Source: an uncultured Pirellulaceae bacterium
GTDB taxonomy: Bacteria > Planctomycetota > Planctomycetia > Pirellulales > Pirellulaceae
DNA length: 5,264 nucleotides
Direction of reading: 5' to 3'
NCBI GenBank assembly: GCA_947259675.1
Contig: CAMYNE010000212.1
Location: 1 to 5,264, forward strand
Under the pieces are notes generated by a model, which saw nothing but the letters and a program-made list of their open reading frames with translations, was not told where the DNA came from and did no database searches. Below are positions 1-5,264 of this stretch, in pieces. Every line of letters starts with the position of its first letter. Position 1 is the first letter of the stretch. The translations under genes were made by a program, and so were the position numbers.

Positions 1-1434
1 GAAGGTGCCGAACAGTTGATTGTCGGAAGGGGGGCTCAAGGGTTCAATGGATCCTGGCGCGGGACCGGACGGTTTGGGGAAAGCAACTTAAATATTGCGA
101 CAGCGTTGGCGTTGTTGTTCCTCGCCAAGGGTAAACGTCCCGTTGTGATTGGCAAGTACCAACATGGAGTCGATAGCGATTGGGATCTTCACCCCAAGGG
201 CGTTCATCAACTCACGCGTAACCTGGAAATACAATGGAACCGGAAACTCAACTGGCAAACGATTAATGGCAAGGAAGCCAGCATTGACGATTTGCGCGAA
301 ACACCAGTATTGTTTTTTTCGGGGCGTGATGATCTACGGTTCAATCAAACCCAAAAAGAGAATCTCAAGAAATACATTGAAAACGGCGGTTTTGTGTTTG
401 CGGAGGCGTGTCAGGGTGACGGGTGTGGCCAAAACGTGGCATTTGACCGCAAGTTTCGCGCGCTGATGGCTGAACTATTTCCCAGCAGCGATCTGTCTCC
501 GCTGCCAGTGGATCATCCGGTTTGGAATGCTCATTTTCGAATGAAGCCAAACCAGGAATGGCCATTATTAGGATTGCAGGCCTGTTGTCGTACCAGCGTT
601 ATTTATTGCCCCAGGAATTTGACCTGTTTTTGGCAGGTCAATCGACCCAATCTGATGAAACGACTCAACCGAGTTACGCAGAAGGAAGTCGTTTATTGTT
701 CAGAATTGGGAGTCAACGTTGTGTCGTATGCGACTGGCCAACAACTGCGCGACAAGCTCGATATTCCAAAGATTGCCGAAGACAAAGACCAGCAGATTCT
801 CGGTGATCGTGTTCTTGTGTTGCCCAAGTTGCAGCACAGTGGTGGCTCGGATGAAGCGCCCAACGCGTGGCGAAATGTGCTCATGCATGCCCGTCAAGCA
901 GGTCTCCGCATCAAAATGGAGAAAAAGATGATCAGCGCGACAACTGAAGAGTTGCAGGACCATCCATTCGTGTTCATGCATGGCCGCGATCGGTTTACAT
1001 TTACCAAAGAAGAACGCCTGGCATTAAAGGAACACCTTCTTAACCGGGGATTCCTGTTTGTTGATTCGATTTGTTCCTCCGACGCGTTTACAGAATCTTT
1101 CCGGCAAGAGATTAAAGAAATATTGCCAGATTATGATCTAGAAAAAATTGGGCCAGACCATCCGTTGTGGAATGATGAGAGATTTGGCGGACGGGTCCGG
1201 TCGGTGACGTTACGAGTCCCCGATCTTAACGTTCAAGGAGGCTTTCGTGAGCAACAGACCCCACCGTTGATGGAAGGCATTACCATTGGTGACCAGTTGG
1301 CGGTCGTCTTTTCGCCCTATGATCTGAGTTGCGCTCTCGAGAATGCATCCGTATCCCAATGCGAAGGCTACACGAACGAAGACGCTGCGATTATGGGACG
1401 GCAAATCGTGCTGTTCTTCCTGCAATCGGATTAA
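1..1434 (+). CDS. DUF4159 domain protein, two DUF4159 copies after a terpene-cyclase-like repeat (5' partial)
   Basis: The reading frame is open from base 1, so the true start lies upstream; the TTG at 16 is inside the gene. Bases 1-141 encode the end of an alpha/alpha-toroid repeat (GFNGSW, then NIATALALLFLAKGKRPV), like the squalene cyclase/prenyltransferase repeat. Two homologous DUF4159-type modules follow. Each has a hydrophobic strand ending in a GRD motif (FFSGRDDLRF at 313-342; FMHGRDRFTF at 973-1002), a helix leading to N/R-GF-F/L (GGFVFAEAC near 385-411; RGFLFVDSIC near 1045-1074), a DHPxWN motif (511-528; 1156-1173) and a cysteine-containing tail (CCRTSVIYCPRNLTC near 583-627; FSPYDLSC near 1309-1332). 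DUF4159 has no settled biochemical role; I recall it as related to the class I glutamine-amidotransferase-like fold. The protein ends normally after the IVLFFL strand. Family assignment is firm, function unknown. Confidence 0.88.
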   Translation, partial: EGAEQLIVGRGAQGFNGSWRGTGRFGESNLNIATALALLFLAKGKRPVVIGKYQHGVDSDWDLHPKGVHQLTRNLEIQWNRKLNWQTINGKEASIDDLRETPVLFFSGRDDLRFNQTQKENLKKYIENGGFVFAEACQGDGCGQNVAFDRKFRALMAELFPSSDLSPLPVDHPVWNAHFRMKPNQEWPLLGLQACCRTSVIYCPRNLTCFWQVNRPNLMKRLNRVTQKEVVYCSELGVNVVSYATGQQLRDKLDIPKIAEDKDQQILGDRVLVLPKLQHSGGSDEAPNAWRNVLMHARQAGLRIKMEKKMISATTEELQDHPFVFMHGRDRFTFTKEERLALKEHLLNRGFLFVDSICSSDAFTESFRQEIKEILPDYDLEKIGPDHPLWNDERFGGRVRSVTLRVPDLNVQGGFREQQTPPLMEGITIGDQLAVVFSPYDLSCALENASVSQCEGYTNEDAAIMGRQIVLFFLQSD

Positions 1435-1629
1435 GCCCGTACCAAGTCGTAGGCTGGCAACGAGCAAACGTTGTAATTGCCGGAACTGCAGCCGCTTTAC
1501 TGGAAGTAACGCAAAAACAGTTTGCAAGTCGAATTAGTGGCGTTTGCGCTGCTCCGGGAAAGCACATACGCGACTTTGTTCCGGACTACGTGAGAAATCC
1601 CGGCTAATTGCCATGAATCCAGCCAGGAT
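1435..1629. other. Gap between convergent genes, no gene seen
   Basis: This 195-bp space separates the stop codons of the DUF4159 gene and the PLP-enzyme gene, which point towards each other. A + strand frame stays open to 1607, but it is the run-out of a frame that overlaps the DUF4159 gene and shows no recognisable family. A short stem (CAACG at 1458-1462 pairing with CGTTG at 1469-1473, six-base loop) is present but has no T-run behind it, so it is not a convincing terminator. Confidence 0.5.
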
Positions 1630-2598
1630 CTACCAGGGCAAATTGTCCAGGTCGACGTTTCCGCCGCTGATTATGACGCCGATATTGCGCGGACTTTGTG
1701 GCGTAAGCATGTCTTTTCCGATGGCTGCCGCAACTGCCACGGCCGCGCTTGGTTCAATCAAGACCTTGGTGCGCTCGAGAAACAGCTTCATCGAAGTAAC
1801 GATTTCTTCTTCGCTGACGAGTATCACCCGTTGAACCACATCGCGAACGTACGGCCACGTCAGCTTGCCCATGCTGGTAAGTAATCCATCGGCAATCGTT
1901 TGCGGGTTGCGTTGTGGAATCAGTTTGCCTGCCTTTTTGGATTGGAACGCGTCATCGGCTCCCGTCGGCTCCGCTGCAAACACATTGATCCGCCTGGCAA
2001 TGGCTTTCGCAGCAACGCACGTACCTGAAATGAGCCCGCCGCCGCCGATCGGTGCGACGATCAAATCGAGATGGGGTACCTGCTGGAGGAATTCCAACGT
2101 GCATGTCCCCTGCCCCGCAATCACATCGGGATGATTAAAGGGTGGAACCATCGTTGCCCCTGTCTCCTGTTGCACTTCCGCCGAAGTCGAGAGCCGAGCG
2201 TCGAGATTGGGTTCGCATTCGGTCACTTTTCCGCCGTAGCAAATCACTGCGTTTTTCTTCACGGTTGGGGCCGAGGATGGCATGACAATGTACGAGGGTA
2301 TTTCAAACAAACTAGCGGCCCGAGCGAGTGCTTGAGCGTGGTTGCCGGAACTGTGGGTAACCACGCCTTTTTTGCGTTGTTCCGGTGGCAAATTGGAAAT
2401 TGCGTTGAGTGCACCTCGAAACTTGAACGCTCCAGTTTTTTGAAAATTCTCACATTTGAAGAACAGTTGGTGGCCCGTCATTTCGTTCAATGTTTCACAT
2501 GTCAATACCGGCGTGCGATGTGCGAAGCTGGCAATATTTCGGGCAGCACGTTTAACATCAGCAAACGTAATGGATTTCGGATCTTGAACCGTAGTCAT
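1630..2598 (-). CDS. Serine racemase-like / threonine-serine dehydratase (PLP, fold type II)
   Basis: This 322-residue cytosolic enzyme carries the full motif set of fold type II PLP enzymes. GAFKFRGA holds the Schiff-base lysine K59. SSGNHAQAL (83-91) contains S84, the position of the second catalytic base in serine racemase, and N86. The phosphate-binding loop is GGGGL (185-189) and the C-terminal SGGN (311-314) contacts the pyridine ring. It lacks a C-terminal ACT domain, unlike biosynthetic IlvA, and its length matches eukaryotic serine racemase and yeast Sry1. The stretch EPTGADDAFQSK keeps E210, A214 and D216, the divalent-metal site of mammalian serine racemase. It should deaminate L-serine and/or L-threonine to 2-oxo acids, and may racemise serine or act on 3-hydroxyaspartate; sequence alone cannot choose. 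The ATG at 2598 puts the family's N-terminal ITFADV helix at residues 10-15; only a weak GAG precedes it. Transcription is divergent from rsfS. Confidence 0.92.
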   Translation of the reverse strand: MTTVQDPKSITFADVKRAARNIASFAHRTPVLTCETLNEMTGHQLFFKCENFQKTGAFKFRGALNAISNLPPEQRKKGVVTHSSGNHAQALARAASLFEIPSYIVMPSSAPTVKKNAVICYGGKVTECEPNLDARLSTSAEVQQETGATMVPPFNHPDVIAGQGTCTLEFLQQVPHLDLIVAPIGGGGLISGTCVAAKAIARRINVFAAEPTGADDAFQSKKAGKLIPQRNPQTIADGLLTSMGKLTWPYVRDVVQRVILVSEEEIVTSMKLFLERTKVLIEPSAAVAVAAAIGKDMLTPQSPRNIGVIISGGNVDLDNLPW

Positions 2599-2646
2599 TT
2601 TGAAATCTCGGGCTCAGCGTCAAGGGGTCGTTGATTAGTGAGTGCC

Positions 2647-2674
2647 ATTGTACCTCGACAGGATTGCCTTCCAA
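2647..2674 (-). promoter_or_regulatory. Candidate promoter of the PLP-enzyme gene
   Basis: Read on the - strand, TTGGAA (2674-2669) and TACAAT (2652-2647) are 16 bases apart. They match the sigma70 consensus hexamers at 4/6 and 5/6 positions. Transcription would begin near 2640 and leave a leader of about 40 bases before the ATG at 2598. This is a pattern match by eye only. Confidence 0.35.
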
Positions 2675-2799
2675 ATAGCGACTAGATTTCGCGATTCGCC
2701 TGACCCTTCGACAAAAACTCCGTGTCTGGACTCGGCGTTTGCCTGCCGTTGATGCTGTCCTGCGAATCCATTCGTTTCGATAATCCGGCGAACCTGGCA

Positions 2800-2828
2800 C
2801 TGTCATTTGCGTCAAACATTCCTACAAT
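2800..2828 (+). promoter_or_regulatory. Candidate promoter of rsfS
   Basis: CTGTCA (2800-2805) and TACAAT (2823-2828) are separated by exactly 17 bases. They match the sigma70 consensus at 4/6 and 5/6. Transcription would start near 2835, giving a leader of under 20 bases before the rsfS ATG at 2853, with only a weak GAAG as ribosome-binding sequence. The same TACAAT hexamer appears in the candidate promoter of the divergent PLP-enzyme gene. Confidence 0.4.
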
Positions 2829-2852
2829 ATCCTACTCTACGAAGCATGAACC

Positions 2853-3311
2853 ATGAGACTGATTCAGGAACCTTGTGTGAAAGAAGAAAGTGCGCCTCTC
2901 GATGATCGCCCTTCGCGTGCCGCATCTTCGCGCACGAATCCAGAAAAAAGCTTGGAGCTGGTGTTGGCGGCTGCTCGAACGGCTGCCGAAAATGGTGGTA
3001 CCGATATTGCCGTGCTCGATATGAGCAAGCACACTGCAATTTTTGATTATTTTCTGATCGCAACGGGCACCAGTCGCAGGCAACTGCACGCGATGAGTGA
3101 AGAAATCGACCACAAACTGGAAGACGAACTCAATGATCGGCGAATGAATATCGACGGCTACGATGAAAGCCGTTGGATTGTGCTGGACTATGGTACGGTT
3201 GTCATTCATTTATTCGACGAAGACACGCGTCAGTTTTACAGTCTTGAAGCGCTTTGGGGCGACGCACCGAGAGTGGATCTCTCGGAGACTCTCGCCGACA
3301 TTCGCCGCTGA
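2853..3311 (+). CDS. rsfS: Ribosomal silencing factor RsfS (Iojap/DUF143 family)
   Basis: This 152-residue protein is a clear RsfS. The domain spans about residues 31-143, with DIAVLDMSKHTAIFDYFLIATGTS (51-74, core strands), a helix from SRRQLHAMSEEI, the G-Y-D-x-S-x-W strand (102-108) and the hallmark VLDYGTVVIHLF...TRQFYSLEALWGDAP (110-139). RsfS binds ribosomal protein uL14 on the large subunit and blocks joining with the small subunit, which lowers translation in stationary phase or starvation. The first 30 residues are an extra polar, charged and probably disordered extension; typical members begin near residue 31. I keep the ATG at 2853 because it lies just behind a plausible promoter; a GTG at 2877 would give a shorter form. 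The usual partners nadD and rlmH are not in the window. The gene ends 15 bp from the end of the opposing mobA. Confidence 0.95.
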   Translation: MRLIQEPCVKEESAPLDDRPSRAASSRTNPEKSLELVLAAARTAAENGGTDIAVLDMSKHTAIFDYFLIATGTSRRQLHAMSEEIDHKLEDELNDRRMNIDGYDESRWIVLDYGTVVIHLFDEDTRQFYSLEALWGDAPRVDLSETLADIRR

Positions 3312-3332
3312 TGCGCTGCTCATTGATCAGCG
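3306..3332. terminator. Inverted repeat over both stop codons, possible bidirectional terminator
   Basis: CGCTGAT (3306-3312) and ATCAGCG (3326-3332) form a perfect 7-bp inverted repeat with a 13-base loop. The left arm contains the rsfS stop TGA and the right arm contains the mobA stop, since both genes end in CGC TGA T. A second CGCTG at 3314-3318 could pair with the same right arm, giving an alternative 5-bp stem. There is no T-run directly behind either arm, so a classical intrinsic terminator is not shown; bidirectional termination is an inference from position and symmetry. Confidence 0.3.
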
Positions 3333-4001
3333 ATTGTCGTCTGCGATTTTGCGGAGTAGATCATCGTAGTCGTCCACTCGATTGACGTTCATCAGTGAGT
3401 CAAGTTTTGGATCAATCGCACGCAACTCGTCTACCAAAATCCGTTTGGCGCCGAATCGTTCGGCAAGATTGGACACTCTGAGTTCGTTCCGTTCAATCAT
3501 CTGGCCGATCTCGGTGTGAAGATTCGTTTTGTAGATCGCGGTCATTCCGAAGACGTTGCCATCTTTGTCGCACGGCACAATGGCCCTTGAATTCTCGATA
3601 TGATCAAAAAGAAATTGCACAAGTTCTGGTTTGACCAATGGCACATCACAGCTTGTTACAAACGCATAGCTACAGACCGGTTCGAGATGTTTCAATCCAA
3701 CTCGTATGCCTTCAAGTGGACCCAGGTTGGATTGTTGATCGGTTTCAAAGTCGACTGCAACCGATGGTTGGCTGGTGCCAAGTTCGTTAGCGATCTTTTC
3801 CAGGTCTTGAGACGCGTTGCCAACGACGACAATGGGACCGACGGCGACTGAAATTCGTCGAACGACTTCCTCCAGGAACGTTCGAGCACCAAGCAGTAAC
3901 TGGGATTTGTCTCGACCCATGCGCGAACTGCGTCCGCCAATCAGAATCACCCCTCCAAGTGATTTGGGCACGAGGTCTTCATTTTCGAGCGGATTCGTCA
4001 T
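3327..4001 (-). CDS. mobA: Molybdenum cofactor guanylyltransferase MobA
   Basis: This 224-residue protein transfers GMP from GTP to molybdopterin, forming the guanine dinucleotide cofactor used by DMSO reductase-family enzymes such as formate dehydrogenases and nitrate reductases. It acts in the cytoplasm. The nucleotide-binding signature of the family is present near the N-terminus: LIGGRSSRMGRDK at residues 20-32, with K32 the conserved lysine. GPLEGI follows at 94-99, and SCDVPLV at 117-123 contains D119, the metal-binding aspartate. Length fits stand-alone MobA, with no MobB fusion. The ATG at 4001 places the signature about 20 residues in and no other good start precedes it in frame. No Shine-Dalgarno is visible. 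A generic nucleotidyltransferase or a CTP-specific MocA-type enzyme remains possible, but the motif set favours MobA. It is convergent with rsfS and divergent from fhcC. Confidence 0.88.
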   Translation of the reverse strand: MTNPLENEDLVPKSLGGVILIGGRSSRMGRDKSQLLLGARTFLEEVVRRISVAVGPIVVVGNASQDLEKIANELGTSQPSVAVDFETDQQSNLGPLEGIRVGLKHLEPVCSYAFVTSCDVPLVKPELVQFLFDHIENSRAIVPCDKDGNVFGMTAIYKTNLHTEIGQMIERNELRVSNLAERFGAKRILVDELRAIDPKLDSLMNVNRVDDYDDLLRKIADDNR

Positions 4002-4044
4002 CGGTTGTATATGAATGCGAGGATGGTTGAATTCGTTACAATAG

Positions 4045-4060
4045 CAGTTGTTAAGAACTG
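4045..4060. promoter_or_regulatory. Imperfect palindrome, possible operator
   Basis: CAGTTGTTAAGAACTG has 5-bp arms (CAGTT/AACTG) and a self-complementary TTAA centre; only the G/G pair at 4050 and 4055 breaks symmetry (14 of 16 positions symmetric). It sits 44 bp upstream of the mobA start and about 265 bp upstream of fhcC. Its size and two-fold symmetry fit a site for a dimeric regulator, but no regulator gene lies in the window and a chance occurrence is possible. Confidence 0.25.
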
Positions 4061-4287
4061 TGCCTTCCGCATTGGGATCAAGTCGGCAGAATCGCCCGCA
4101 CGGATAATTTCAATCGTTATTCGGTTTCGCTGCCGGTAATGGTACCAAACAACATCCAAAGTGTATTGGCGCGCGGTGCAGTCCCAACGGCAGATGCCCA
4201 ACGAGTGAACTAAAAAGAGTTACAAATCAAACAACTTACCGCCGAAACAATAAGAAGATCGCTTCGATGACATTCGAGGTTGTCCGC

Positions 4288-4314
4288 TTGACGTGCCGGT
4301 GAATTCGTTATCAG
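4288..4314 (+). promoter_or_regulatory. Weak candidate promoter of fhcC
   Basis: TTGACG (4288-4293) matches the -35 consensus at 5/6. The best -10 at a tolerable distance is TATCAG (4309-4314), 15 bases on, with 4/6. If real, transcription would begin around 4321-4324, so the message would be leaderless or nearly so. That would agree with the missing Shine-Dalgarno in front of the ATG at 4324, but the spacing is short and the -10 poor. Confidence 0.2.
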
Positions 4315-4323
4315 CTTAATTGC

Positions 4324-5154
4324 ATGTCGATCTATTTACGTACAAGGGTTACTGGCAGTCTTCCGATCGATGTGCGAGCTGTGCGAACTGATCTTTTCCA
4401 CGATCCATCCCTTGTGCGGCTAGGCAGACAAAAGATCTTGCACGGCAATCGTGCAGTCGAATGTGGTGAATTGTTCGAAATTTCCAAATCCGACGACTCA
4501 GCAGACATCGTCTGGCAAGGTGACCTGAGTTCGGTACACTACACCGGTTACAAAATGAAGCAGATTGTGATGCGAATCGACGGGAACGCAGGACGACATG
4601 TCGGCAGCCAGATGACCAGCGGTGAAATCATCGTCGATGGAGACGCCGGCGATTACCTGGGGCTGCAAATGTATGGCGGGGTCATTCGCGTCAAGGGCAA
4701 CGCCGGTGATTTGGTCGGGGGTTGCTACCCGGGATCCAAATTCGGCATGAACCGAGGGACGATTCTGATCAATGGCAACGTCGGCAACGGAGTGGGCGTC
4801 GGCATGCGGCGTGGCTTGATCGCAGTCGCGGGAAACGTCGGAAGTGGTACAGGATGGAATATGTTGGCCGGAACCATTGTTGTATTCGGTTCATGTGAAG
4901 AGTCGGTTGGCCAAAACATGAAACGTGGCACAATCATTTTGGCAGGGGACCAACCAAGCTTCTGTCGCCATCGGTGTCCTCCCAATTTTCGATATGCCGG
5001 AACCTATCAACCGGCAGTCTTGCCGCTTGTTTCCCGATGGTTGAAAAAGTTGGAGTCTTCGTTTCCAGATCGCTTGTTGCGTTTGCGACTTTTCGACGTG
5101 TTTGCCGGTGATCTTTTGAAGGGCGGGCGCGGCGAAGTGATGTGCGGTATTTAG
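4324..5154 (+). CDS. fhcC: Formyltransferase/hydrolase complex subunit C (FhcC, FwdC/FmdC-like)
   Basis: This 276-residue protein belongs to the formylmethanofuran dehydrogenase subunit C family. In bacteria the FhcABCD complex turns formyl-tetrahydromethanopterin into formate through a methanofuran-type carrier, completing formaldehyde oxidation or detoxification in the cytoplasm. FhcC is the beta-helical subunit that binds the hydrolase and transferase subunits. Residues 87-207 show six successive turns, each opening with G-N/D/S-x-G-like residues and closing with a G-x-I-x-V strand. They start at 87, 106, 125, 151, 170 and 189: a 19-residue period with seven extra residues in turn three. 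This GXGXG-type repeat is shared with the glutamate synthase large subunit, but the N-terminal 86 residues and the C-terminal block (CRHRCPPNFRYAGTYQP) fit FhcC. An in-frame TGA at 4300 limits the start, making the ATG at 4324 the only good choice; no Shine-Dalgarno is seen. The partner genes fhcA, B and D are not in the window. Confidence 0.93.
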   Translation: MSIYLRTRVTGSLPIDVRAVRTDLFHDPSLVRLGRQKILHGNRAVECGELFEISKSDDSADIVWQGDLSSVHYTGYKMKQIVMRIDGNAGRHVGSQMTSGEIIVDGDAGDYLGLQMYGGVIRVKGNAGDLVGGCYPGSKFGMNRGTILINGNVGNGVGVGMRRGLIAVAGNVGSGTGWNMLAGTIVVFGSCEESVGQNMKRGTIILAGDQPSFCRHRCPPNFRYAGTYQPAVLPLVSRWLKKLESSFPDRLLRLRLFDVFAGDLLKGGRGEVMCGI

Positions 5155-5216
5155 TCTACATTTCTGTTGTCCAGATTGCCTCACGAGAAACAGCCGCGAC
5201 GAAGCACCTCCAGGAG

Positions 5217-5264
5217 GCTGGGTACTGGGTACTGCGCACTGCGCACTGAGGAGTGGTCACCAGC
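5217..5264. repeat. Heptamer tandem repeat within GCTGG/CCAGC inverted ends
   Basis: Two copies of GGGTACT (5220-5226, 5227-5233) are followed directly by two copies of GCGCACT (5234-5240, 5241-5247) and then by a diverged unit, GAGGAGT (5248-5254). All start with G and keep the seven-base phase. GCTGG at 5217-5221 and CCAGC at 5260-5264 form inverted ends, the right one touching the window edge, so the element may continue. Immediately to the left, CCTCC and GGAGG (5207-5211, 5213-5217) form a further near-palindrome. The rest of the 110-bp tail after fhcC holds no gene. It resembles the short tandemly repeated heptamers known from some bacterial genomes. Confidence 0.6.

Larger units (their letters stand above)
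4002..4323. other. Divergent intergenic region between mobA and fhcC
   Basis: This 322-bp stretch separates the starts of two divergent genes and holds no gene I can support. A - strand frame (3998-4201, TTG start, 67 codons) overlaps the mobA ATG as ATGA, but its residues resemble no family and it has no ribosome-binding site. The region contains an imperfect 16-bp palindrome at 4045-4060, an 8-bp palindrome TGGTACCA at 4140-4147, and a TTGACG hexamer close to fhcC. The stretch just left of that hexamer, roughly 4201-4260, is A-rich. It probably holds the promoters of both genes. Confidence 0.5.

Noticed and set aside
1458..1473. Small hairpin after the DUF4159 stop as a terminator
   Set aside because: Only a 5-bp stem, with no T-run behind it.
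1554..1603. CCGGGA / TCCCGG inverted repeat in the convergent gap
   Set aside because: The arms are six bases and about 38 bases apart; too short and too distant to mean much.
1435..1607. Open + strand frame running past the end of the DUF4159 gene to 1607
   Set aside because: It begins inside the DUF4159 gene in another frame, has no ribosome-binding site and no recognisable motif; it looks like run-out.
2558..2815. 85-codon - strand frame overlapping the start of the PLP enzyme
   Set aside because: It covers the likely promoter region, overlaps a firm gene in another frame and has an arginine-rich, family-less sequence.
2846..2905. ATG at 2846 as an alternative rsfS start
   Set aside because: It is out of frame with the RsfS domain and reaches a stop after about 19 codons.
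4006..4011. TATACA on the - strand as the mobA -10
   Set aside because: No -35 match at 16-18 bases, and the start of transcription would fall at or inside the ATG.
4027..4042. TTGAAT and TACAAT as a + strand promoter for fhcC
   Set aside because: The two hexamers are only four bases apart and no -35 match lies at 16-18 bases; the leader would also be about 280 bases.
4725..4985. 86-codon - strand frame inside fhcC
   Set aside because: It is the antisense shadow of the glycine-rich repeat, which explains its proline-rich sequence.

Overview
The window looks like an ordinary chromosomal segment of a bacterium, most likely a member of the Planctomycetota. Two things point there: a long protein that fuses the end of a terpene-cyclase-like repeat fold to two DUF4159 domains, an architecture I associate with planctomycetes, and an FhcC subunit of the formyltransferase/hydrolase complex of tetrahydromethanopterin-linked C1 metabolism. 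Outside methylotrophic proteobacteria, that pathway is known from planctomycetes. Base composition appears balanced, near 50 % GC by eye, and several starts lack a Shine-Dalgarno sequence. The genus cannot be fixed from the sequence alone.

Layout from left to right: the 3' part of the DUF4159 gene (+, cut by the window edge); a 195-bp gap; a fold-type II PLP enzyme of the serine racemase / threonine-serine dehydratase group (-); a 254-bp divergent promoter region with a plausible sigma70-like promoter on each strand; rsfS, the ribosomal silencing factor (+); only 15 bp further on, the end of mobA, the molybdenum cofactor guanylyltransferase (-); a 322-bp divergent region without a convincing gene; fhcC (+); and a 110-bp tail that ends in heptanucleotide tandem repeats.

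The genes do not form one operon. They alternate in strand as two convergent pairs (DUF4159/racemase, rsfS/mobA) and two divergent pairs (racemase/rsfS, mobA/fhcC). Their roles are largely separate: amino-acid metabolism, control of translation in starvation, molybdopterin cofactor maturation and C1 transfer. The one suggestive pairing is mobA beside fhcC, because archaeal relatives of the Fhc complex are molybdenum- or tungsten-dependent enzymes.

I see no transposon, CRISPR array, tRNA, rRNA or clearly new multi-gene system. The points most worth a second look are non-coding: the heptamer repeat at the right edge, the inverted repeat that carries both stop codons of the rsfS/mobA pair, and the regulatory space between mobA and fhcC.
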